Positions 56,660-64,000 of a stretch of DNA of 64,000 nucleotides are shown in pieces. A program made the position numbers and the translations under genes. This stretch comes from Alentia gelatinosa. Its lineage: Eukaryota; Annelida; Polychaeta; Phyllodocida; Polynoidae. The notes under the pieces were generated by a model. That model made no database searches. It saw nothing but the letters and a program-made list of their open reading frames with translations, and had not been told where the DNA came from. The stretch spans positions 51,377,950 to 51,441,949 of the forward strand of contig OX465579.1 of assembly GCA_950022655.1 (NCBI GenBank). Reading direction: 5' to 3'. Position 1 is the first letter of the stretch, and each line of letters begins with the position of its first letter.

Positions 56660-57115
56660 GGGCAACAACTCACCTGGTGTTCCTAATGGCGGTTATAGTA
56701 GTACACCTCATGTATGCTCTATGAGGCTCATGGGATTCGGGTGGGGGAACATCGGTTCCAGTGGTTTGATACGGGATTTGCTGACAGTCATATTTAGATG
56801 GTGCTAGTAGAAGTACACTTTATGCATTTCCTATAAGAATCATGGGGTGTGGTAGTTCAGAAGGGTACATGGCAGTTCCAGCAATTTGCTGACAGTGATA
56901 CATCCAGTATATATATACTGTAGAGCTGACGGAGTGTCGAAGACGAGATGGGACATAGCGGTTTCAATGTAGGGTGTTCACGGTGATAAGTAAATGGCGT
57001 TCAGTAGTAGTAAACATCATATATGCAATGAAGGGATGAGGGGGTATGTGAGTTGAGGTGGGAGGTTCTGGAACTTTGCTGACAATGATAAGTAGATGAC
57101 ACTAGTCGTAGTACA
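56660..57115. repeat. Diverged tandem repeat, unit about 120-130 bp, about 3-4 copies
   Basis: The words tttgctgacagtgata, gtagtacac, atggcRgttccag and atcatggg/atgaggg recur in order. High divergence, no ORF. Confidence 0.6.
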
Positions 57116-57121
57116 CTTAAT

Positions 57122-57235
57122 TTATCCTACACCTAATAAAAGATCCCTTGGGCTTAACATTGAGTTTCCATATGCCACTCTGACTGGGACACAAAGTTTT
57201 ATATGCCACTAGTTGCATATGGAATTGTTATCACA
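57122..57235 (-). mobile_element. Palindromic-element second module, copy F (truncated)
   Basis: On the minus strand it matches 14670-14790: gttatcac, ATATGCCACTAGTGGCAT-like word, CAATGTTAAGCCCAAGGG and TTTATTAGGTGTAGGATAAAT. Similarity stops at about 57235 before the palindrome, so only the non-palindromic module is present. Confidence 0.65.
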
Positions 57236-57995
57236 TTTTTTAAAATATGCTTTATTCACATCTTTCCAGGAAAGTTCTCCCAGTTAATACAACATGACCA
57301 AACTATTGACCAATCAGCGACCAGAAATTTAACTACTATGAAAAGAGTTTTGTTTGGACCCAAAGCACCAATTAAATTGTTTTATAGCAATGATAGTGAA
57401 TATCACAAGTGATTTATGAAACCAGCCCCATCCCGAATGCCATTTTTATATTCAGAATAAGTATACACTAAAGGAAATCTAGCTATGATTGCATTATTTA
57501 CCATTTTGACATTCTGTGGTTGACACCCGGCCACAAAACATGCCTGTGACCTGCTCAATGTTTAAGGTGTTGCAGCAGATTTATGATCTAAAACCAGCCT
57601 GAGAATAGAACCTGTTCTAACCGTATGTTAAAACTATTAGAATATTAAGAATGTGTGTGGACTCTCCAAAATACCGATATCATTATGAACGGTCCGATCC
57701 TGAGGCTGGGAGGTTTGCCGAAGCATTCGCCACTATACAGCGGCCAATCCAAAGTTTTGACAACGTAAGTCGTAATTTCCAGTCTATTGGCGGGATCAAG
57801 GAAGCAAGTTATGGCGTGGTGAGGTGAGGACGTGTGTGGTGCTGCTCCATGGGATCTCTGGCTACCGTGAGATAATTTGAAGTTGGTCAAGCTTATATAG
57901 TGAAATAATGAATGGTGATTGACTGAGACTATACCGGAAAACTGTAAGTGTATGTTTACCGTATTTATTAAATCTGTAAACTCACGAAACTCCCA
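57236..57995. other. No ORF; possible 5' leader of the LINE-like block
   Basis: Noncoding sequence leading to the ORF1 start codon at 57996. No termini recognised. Confidence 0.35.
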
Positions 57996-59004
57996 ATGGC
58001 TGAGGCTAGTACTAATGACGCGACGGTGGACACCGAAGAAACCCCCGATCATCGCTCAGAAACACCGGTGGTCGAATGGCCTGCACTGCCGGCCACCACT
58101 GATCCTGGAGAGCCAGCCCTAAATGGCATACCGGGTGAGAGAAAACGGACAAGATCTAATGTATCCACACCGGGTTCTATTGTATCACCTAACTCGCATG
58201 TACCAAAGCGAACAAAGCCAGATGAGATGGTTATAGAAACCAGTAATGATGATATATGCAACCTAATACGAAAATCACCAACAAAAGAGGATATAACTGA
58301 ACTAAAAGATTGCATCCTCTCCCTAAAGAGTGACCTGAAACAAGACATACATGCGGTTAATCATAAATTGAATAACCTAACGCACAATACAGTCAGGAAT
58401 TTTGACTCTATAAATGAGGAACTTAGAGAAATAAAGGAAGACAATGATGTAAAGTTTCGGCAGCAACAAGCTGAACTAGATAGGCTACGCAATGAATGTA
58501 AAAATCTGGGCAGTAGAATTAATACCTTTGATAATTGACTCCAATCCAGAACAGCAGGGAAATGTCTCAAGCTATGCGGAGGCCGTGAAACTTAAACCCG
58601 ATAGTAACACTCGCTTCTTTTTCTCAGATCAGAGCAGGAACGTTGTTGTGTTTGGATTAAATACTGAATTTGATGATGATCTAAGGGGAGCTGTTAACTA
58701 TCTATGTACAGAACTGGGACTATGGTTTGCCCCCGGTGACATACTAAACATCTCTAGAATTATTTCTCCCAGATCAAAACCTGGGAATAGACCGCCACCA
58801 GTGTTGATAAACTGTTCCTCTGTAAACTCGCAAAACAAGTTTCTGGCAGTGTCCACTAAGGCCCAATACTCCACACTTGGGAAGTTAAATATTCTCCCTG
58901 ATGAACCTATGAAAATAAGGAAACAAAGAGGGTTGATGAAGATGATATATGGATACCAAAAACAGATAGGCAGTAGAACAACACTGCACCAAAACAATTG
59001 GTGA
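57996..59004 (+). pseudogene. LINE ORF1-like protein: coiled coil plus RRM-like domain, frameshifted
   Basis: Frame 1 (57996-58538, 180 codons) begins with a Pro/Thr-rich N-terminus and a basic patch (RKRTRSN...PKRTKP). It then has a long helical stretch with heptads (IHAVNHKLNNL, FDSINEELREIKEDNDVKFR, LDRLRNECKNLGSRI), as in ORF1 trimerisation domains. A one-base shift near 58538 moves to a second frame ending at 59004. That frame carries an RRM-like unit (SRNVVVFGL, LRGAVNYLCTELGL, DILNISRI, RPPPVLINC, ILPDEPMKIRKQRGLM), the nucleic-acid chaperone fold of LINE ORF1. Another shift near 58982 leads into the NADAR ORF. Decayed but readable. Confidence 0.65.
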
Positions 59005-59017
59005 GGAAGTAATCGAA

Positions 59018-59949
59018 ATGAAAGACATCGAAACAATTGCTGACAGGTTTCTACCACCTGATTTAAAAGCTCGACGAGAGAACGGAGAACCACTAACTAG
59101 GCATAATTATGTAGCACAAAGGGCACCTACTCAGAATCAACCACCCATCTTTAGTAGGTTTGATTACCCGTCATTACATACCTCCAATGCACTTGTTGAC
59201 CCTGCCCGAAGGAATACAGTGGTCTCAACTCCCGGAGATACACCTAAGGTTGTTACAGAGCAAAACCCGGTTAGAAACCTGGCACCTACTGCCCCGAAAG
59301 TAGAACCTTTGTCAACTATCATCTTCCCGCCAAACAAGCCGATGCAAACTGTAGAGGCCCCCTCACAATCAACCTGCAATGACGTAACAGAAGTAAGGGC
59401 GGCCAACAATGATCCGATGGTAGTGGATGCGTTTGTTTCTGGCACGCACCAAGGGAAAAGTGGGATAGTCTTTAGTGGTGCACAATCCTATCTCAGTAAC
59501 TTTTTTCCCGTAAATATTGAGGTGAAAATTGGTCAGATGAATAGGGAATCAAAGTTGTATTTTGCCTCAGTGGAACACGCTTACCAGTACACGCATGCTC
59601 TTGCTGTAGGAGACTATAAGGCTGCTTTCGCAATAAACAATGCAAAAGATGCAGGACGAGCGAAATCACTGGGTAAGGAAATCCAACAATTGAATGGAAC
59701 TAATTGGAATGAAATCAAGGAAGAAAACCTAAAAAACTAATAAGGCTCAAGTTCACTCAACATAATGATCTAAAGGAAAAACTACTTGGCACCTTTCCAC
59801 AGCTGTTGATTGAAGGAACACCTGACCCGTACTGGGGGGCAGGTATGTAACACAAACAGACCATTAAATCGTTGGAGTACCCTGGTAAAAATACATGTGG
59901 TCAAATTCTCTGTGACATCAGAAATGAGCTACTGGCGGTGTGTTCATAA
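59018..59949 (+). pseudogene. NADAR-domain (YbiA-like) protein, one frameshift and one stop
   Basis: An N-terminal disordered region (about 145 codons) is followed by a NADAR fold from about 59455: IVFSGAQSYLSNFFP, then SVEHAYQYTHALAVGDYKAA, INNAKDAGRAKSLGKEI, and W. After a shift near 59737 it continues LKFTQHNDLKEKLLGT, LLIEGTPDPYWGAG, a TAA at 59848-59850, then YPGKNTCGQILCDIRNELL to 59949. All characteristic segments of the family (SNF, EHxYQ, AK-x-lGk, E-x-x-D-x-x-WG-x-G, GxN-x-xGxxLMxiR) are present. NADAR proteins are N-glycosidases acting on phosphoribosyl riboflavin intermediates or on ADP-ribose/NAD-linked substrates. It may be the C-terminal part of the preceding ORF1. This copy cannot make a whole domain. 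Confidence 0.8.
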
Positions 59950-59984
59950 GGAGACGTTTCTCGTTTCCTACGTACTGCTTCAAG

Positions 59985-60629
59985 ATGGCAACTACCTTAG
60001 TTGTAAGTGATTCCAGAATTCGATATTACCAAGAAGAAGTGCGGTTTATAACTGGAGTCTTTGACGCGGTAATGGTCTGTGGAGCTACGATATACAAGCT
60101 CGGTGAATATGCAATGGACATAATACGTACAAGGCCTGGCATTCTAGCTGTTTATATACTTGGCGGTATATGCAACATAACAGTCAAACGAGACGGTATT
60201 GCTGAACCACGACATGCGAATATAGATGAGGCAGTCAATGACATCAGACAATCGATGATAGAGGTGGAACGGTGCTTGAAAAACATACAACCACATATCC
60301 ATGTTATTTTTGGGACTATTTATAGTATGGATATCGCAAGATACAACAACGTGACGATGCAAGCAGGAAGTAAACACCCACACCAATACTATATTGATCA
60401 AAGCATAAAATGGGCCAACAAAGAGGTGTCGGAATGGAGTAAAGATAGAGGCTTCGTATACCCTAGGATTGACCAAAGTATTCATGCATGGAAAAGTAAA
60501 GCACAGAAACTCAAAACTTATTTCGATAGGTTACATGATGGTGTCCATATTCTGCCAAATGAAAGTCATCGTTCACTAAAGATGTTGAAAATATCTATTG
60601 ACAACAATAACTACAACCTTAATCTGTGA
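59985..60629 (+). CDS. SGNH-hydrolase-like (esterase) ORF, intact
   Basis: 214 codons from ATG 59985, in a good context (caagATGG). The frame also extends upstream to 59940. Block I is TTLVVSDSRIR with the likely nucleophile Ser in the GDS-like SDS. Block III is YILGGICNI with the oxyanion Asn. Block V is RLHDGVHILPN with the Asp-His pair. Esterase domains of this type are known in ORF1 of some CR1-clade LINEs. Related stand-alone proteins occur in other retroelements. It starts 35 bp after the NADAR frame ends and is the only undamaged ORF in this block. Function in the element is unknown; acting on lipids or acyl groups is only family knowledge. Confidence 0.7.
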   Translation: MATTLVVSDSRIRYYQEEVRFITGVFDAVMVCGATIYKLGEYAMDIIRTRPGILAVYILGGICNITVKRDGIAEPRHANIDEAVNDIRQSMIEVERCLKNIQPHIHVIFGTIYSMDIARYNNVTMQAGSKHPHQYYIDQSIKWANKEVSEWSKDRGFVYPRIDQSIHAWKSKAQKLKTYFDRLHDGVHILPNESHRSLKMLKISIDNNNYNLNL

Positions 60630-60970
60630 AACAGCAGGGCGATAGTTAATTGCTATCCATAAACTAGATGGCGTGCCATGGTGTAAACTGTTTTTGTGCT
60701 GCCTATAATAATATGACACATCTCTTGCTGGTAATCCGTAAACTGGATAACCTGAATGCAGTGTAGTAGAGCGCCATAATGTGAACTATCTCGTGCTGCC
60801 TATAATAACATGACACATCTTTTTCTGGTAATCCGTAAATTGGATAACCTGAATGTAGTGTTATTATCATGTAACAACATGCGATTTAATTGACATATGT
60901 ATTCTTGCAATCTGTAAAAAAGATTGTTTTTTCTGGATGGGAACTATATTATGCTGCCTATAATAATATG

Positions 60971-61212
60971 ACATATCTATTGCTGGTAGTCCGTAAACTG
61001 GACAACCTAAAAGTAGTGTCATCATTATGTATCAGTATACGATCTGTAAAAGAGATTGTTTGTCTTCTGGATGAGAACTGATCTGTGCTGCTTATCTAAC
61101 ATATCTATTGCTGGTAGTCCGTAAACTGGACAACCTAAAAGTAGTGTCATCATTATGTATCAGTATACGATCTGTAAAAGAGATTGTTTGTCTTCTGGAT
61201 GAGAACTGATCA
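60971..61212 (+). repeat. Two-copy tandem repeat, period 128, inside the hairpin array
   Basis: acatatctattgctggtagt through gatgagaactgatc at 60971-61084 recurs at 61099-61212 without visible difference. Each copy holds one type I and one type II hairpin. Confidence 0.9.
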
Positions 61213-61500
61213 GGTGGTCCGTAAACTGGATTACCCAAGAGTAGTGGTAGATTGTTTCAATATACGATCTGTAAAAGAAATTATGCTTTCCTGATGAGAG
61301 CCGATCTGTGTTGCTTATAATAATATGACATATCTTTTTCTGGTAGTCTGTAAACTGGATAACCCAAATATAATGTCAGTATTATGCATCGATATGCGAT
61401 TTATTATCATAATGTATTTGTGCAATCTGTAAAAGAGATTGTGTTCCTGAAATGTGAGCGGATTTGTATTGATTATCTACATGGTAAGAGCTACTGCTAC

Positions 61501-61740
61501 ATGTTATTGTGGTTAATAATGATGTATTGTTCTCTAGTCCGTAAATGGATTATATTGTTGGCTTAAATATGTTGCTGGTTTAATTCCTCTTAAGTGTATA
61601 ATGATATTCTGTTTGACAACATGTTATTGTGGTTAATAATGATGTATTATTCTCTAGTCCGTAAATGGATTATATTAATGGCTTAAATATGTTGTTGGTT
61701 TAATTCCTTTGAAGTGTATAATGATATTCTGTTTGACAAC
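61501..61740 (+). repeat. Two-copy tandem repeat, unit exactly 120 bp
   Basis: 61501-61620 and 61621-61740 (atgttattgtggttaataat...) differ at only a few positions. Each contains the hairpin TAGTCC-gtaaat-GGATTA. Confidence 0.92.
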
Positions 61741-61911
61741 CCGTAAATGGGTCCCGATAGGACTTGAACTCCTCTGGTGATTTATCCCGAATTAACTGTA
61801 AACTAGGTTGTACAGGTGTTTTCAGGTGTCCTACAAAAATCTGTAAAAAAGATTATTCTTTTCTCTTATATGTAATGTACTTGAGTATGGTTAATCCGTA
61901 AAATGGATTAA

Positions 61912-62576
61912 TATAGGATTACTGAAACAGAAAAGTGGATCCTTACAAAAAGTTTGGTTGAGATGAGATGGCTTAATAACCACAAATGCGTTGAATTGTG
62001 AAATGCTGAACATGATTGTATGTGAAAACACTATATAAGAACTACATGATATGATATAATACTGACTTACTACAAATATCAAATCAAGGTGTTGGATGAC
62101 TAGTATAATTAATGTTAAAATGTCACTGTATGTAAACGACGTATAATAACCCTGCTTTAATCTGTGATGAACAGTCTAGATATTATCTTTATTTGAGACT
62201 CTTAAGAGAATATACAGGAGACTTATTATCTGGAAAACCCATATCTTATTTTTTCATGTCAATAAAGAGTTCTCAATTACTATCTAATATTACTATCCAC
62301 ATCTGAAAATGTTAACTTCTGTTTTAGAAATAAAGGACAAAAAAGGGAGTAAATGGAATAAATAAAACGACACAGTGGTCCTGCTGGGGCAGCACTACTA
62401 GGGTTCATACCATAAACACTGTTGCTGAAAACTTTTTCACGTTTTTTCACAAAATTAAGCTGAGTCACTCACTATGGCCAGTAGTGGTGACCCAGCTCGG
62501 AGCACCCCATATATGGTATATGGAGTGCTTGTTTATCATCTAATCATTATCCTCATATTCACTCATTATCAAATTA
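61912..62576. other. No ORF; spacer before LINE ORF2
   Basis: AT-rich. An imperfect inverted repeat (AGCACCCCATA at 62501 with TATGGAGTGCT) lies about 50 bases before the ORF2 region. No promoter or splice signal can be claimed. Confidence 0.4.
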
Positions 62577-64000
62577 GTGATACGACATCCGCTATTCGCA
62601 TGGAAAATTATAAAAATTTTAAGATACCTAATGTTGAACCTTAACAAAATGAATGGAGTTAAATTAGTTGGACAGAATGTTAGGAGTTTATACTATAAAA
62701 AGGAAGAGATCAAGCGTAGTTTCAGTGGAGCCGACTTTATCTGTTTGACAGAGACACTTTTGCATGATGGTTATGATGAACAAATGTTACAATGGGATAA
62801 TTAAATTTTTTTTAGGATGGATCGGCAAACTAGTTCATGGGGGGGAGTAGGCTGCTACTTATCGAGCCGTTTCTCTGGACATACTGTATACTCAGATAGG
62901 CTGAGTATAACAAATGATCAGCTTTAGATACTTGTCTTGTTAGTTAATAAACCACACTTTAAAAGATTAGCTATCATAGTCTCCTATAAACCGCCCCCGA
63001 AATCCGCTACCATTTTTTATGAAAAATTAGAGGAAATTGTTATGGATGATGAAATGTATAATAGGGAGTTATGGATAATTGGTGACACCAACGTTGATTT
63101 TAAAAGGAATACACAGAATGACTACAAAATTATGATGAATTTCTGTCGCCTGACTGGATTAAAACAAATAATAAATGAAATAACAAGACCCTCCCCTACC
63201 GGTGGAAGTATCATAGACCATATATATACCAATTCTGATTGTATTAAGTTATCACAAACCATGGATGATTTAATTAGTGATCACTACCCCGTTATGGCTA
63301 TTAGGAAGATGGAAAATAAGAAAAAAGAACCGATTAGTTTTGAGGGAAGGAGTTATAAAAATTTAGATCTTGAAGACTTTAGTATTTATCTTGAAAAATA
63401 TAATTGGGAAGAATTCTGGAATAGCACTAATCCAAATTTTTTATGGGATCAACTACTGGTGGTGTTCAATACTTATTTAGATAACTCATGTCCTATTAAA
63501 AAGATGAAGTTCACAGATCGAAAACCTGACTGGATGAGTCGAGAATTAAAAAATTTAATTACTCATAGGAAAAATACTGAAAGAGATCCGAAGAGCGGGA
63601 AGGGAAATCAGGGGTAGACTAAAAAACGATAAGAGTAAATTTTGTAAGGAAAAATTAGAGGAAGTAAAAGGAGATAGTAAGAAATTTTGGAGCGTAATTA
63701 ATAGTCTGTGGAAATTAAAAAGGGATTCGGTAGAATGTGGACTTGATCATGATGATATACCAATTATTAGGGAAGAAGTTCCAAATTATTTGAATAATTT
63801 TTTTGCTAGTATAGGCAGTGTCCTGTTCTGTAAACTAGACCAGGATTTAGTAAAAACTCATAACCTAGAGCTAAATAATACCCCGGATAATAATGTTGAC
63901 CTTGTTATAAATAATTTTACCAATGCTGACGTGGAAAGGAAAATCTCTGATATCAATGCAAGAAAGTCAAGTGGCATAAAAAATATATCTTCTAAGGTAA
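62577..64000 (+). pseudogene. LINE ORF2 (APE endonuclease-RT), runs off the window
   Basis: The endonuclease starts at MNGVKLVGQNVRSLYYKKEE (Met at 62649) with catalytic Glu in ICLTETLLHDG. After two in-frame stops (near 62802 and 62926) the same frame continues with IVSYKPPPKSATIFYEKLEE, WIIGDTNVDF, GGSIIDHIYTNSD and LISDHYPVMA, all APE landmarks. A shift near 63580 leads to the RT N-terminal region: LKEIRRAGREIRGRLKNDKS, KKFWSVINSLWKLKR, VPNYLNNFFASIGS and NADVERKISDINARKSSGIK. The RT palm lies beyond 64000. CR1/L2-like by overall pattern (inference) and closest in this window to the LINE at 12385. The stops show this copy is not autonomous. Confidence 0.85.
63820..63846 (+). repeat. GTAAACT-loop hairpin inside LINE ORF2
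   Basis: GTCCTGTTCT (63820-63829), loop gtaaact (63830-63836) and AGACCAGGAT (63837-63846) pair at nine of ten positions counting one G-T wobble. Same loop as the type I hairpins of the array at 60668-61911. Confidence 0.5.

Larger units (their letters stand above)
60668..61911 (+). repeat. Array of covarying hairpins with a GTAAA loop
   Basis: At least 15 hairpins with a 6-7-nt loop beginning GTAAA occur in 1.2 kb. Type I (GGTAATCC/GGATAACC, GGTAGTCC/GGACAACC, GGTGGTCC/GGATTACC) is at 60730-60752, 60827-60849, 60985-61007, 61113-61135, 61213-61235 and 61342-61364. Type II (GCAATCT/AGATTGT, ACGATCT/AGATTGT) is at 60907-60927, 61039-61059, 61167-61187, 61264-61284 (decayed) and 61422-61442. 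Others are at 61535-61552, 61655-61672, 61739-61752, 61838-61854 and 61891-61911. Types I and II alternate. The stems change together while the loop stays fixed. Units also contain gctgcctataataatatgac. No ORF. Confidence 0.85.

Noticed and set aside
57971..57984. aaatctgtaaactcac before ORF1 as another array-type hairpin
   Set aside because: It has the loop word GTAAACT but the 3' stem does not pair.
60668..61911. CRISPR-like array
   Set aside because: The repeats are short hairpins with varying stems and irregular spacing in a eukaryotic retroelement context. There are no constant repeats with unique spacers and no cas genes.

Overview
The window is eukaryotic, almost certainly metazoan, repeat-rich nuclear DNA. 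I found no convincing host protein-coding exon and no prokaryotic gene organisation. Nearly everything that can be named is a mobile element: two full tyrosine-recombinase (YR) retrotransposons of the Ngaro/PAT type, a decayed third one, several APE-type LINE remnants, and many non-autonomous DNA elements, palindromes, minisatellites and microsatellites. This mixture is typical of marine invertebrates (molluscs, brachiopods, annelids, hemichordates, cephalochordates). The species cannot be read from the window, so that placement is inference.

Layout. 1-4831 is a GC-rich YR retrotransposon on the minus strand (gag, RT-RNase H, recombinase) whose distal end is cut by the window edge. 4832-12384 is mostly featureless, with a (TG)n tract, one TA-flanked MITE, a ~60-bp minisatellite and a LINE scrap. 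12385-15345 is a LINE copy broken by a 1-kb DNA transposon and a palindromic element. 15.5-24.9 kb is a nest of MITEs, a local duplication and long palindromes. 24.9-26.1 kb holds the decayed YR element. 28.7-29.5 kb is a minus-strand LINE fragment. 30.3-32.0 kb has two more palindromic elements and a 199-bp tandem repeat. 32.6-32.9 kb has a dense cluster of nuclear-receptor half-sites. 35.7-36.1 kb is a piggyBac-like MITE. 36.2-43.1 kb is largely empty. 44.4-45.4 kb is a 484-bp tandem repeat carrying X-box palindromes. 49.8-54.5 kb is the second YR retrotransposon, apparently intact, lying between two (TA)n tracts. 57.1-64.0 kb is a LINE-like block: a decayed coiled-coil/RRM ORF, a NADAR-domain ORF, an intact SGNH-hydrolase-like ORF, a 1.3-kb array of covarying hairpins, then an endonuclease-RT ORF2 running off the window.

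How the parts work together. In both YR elements gag, RT-RNase H and YR lie head to tail on the minus strand, but pol lacks a proper start. In element 1 gag and pol are joined by a textbook -1 frameshift signal (A_AAA_AAC, 7-nt spacer, stem-loop). In element 2 gag and pol are in the same frame and separated by a single TGA in the leaky context TGA-CTA. The YR frames also lack a suitable ATG. The most unusual material is (i) the NADAR and SGNH ORFs beside a LINE ORF2, (ii) the array of at least 15 hairpins with a fixed GTAAA loop and compensating stems, and (iii) long palindromes with unrelated arms but the same asymmetric loop (AGGYGA..GCCGAG).
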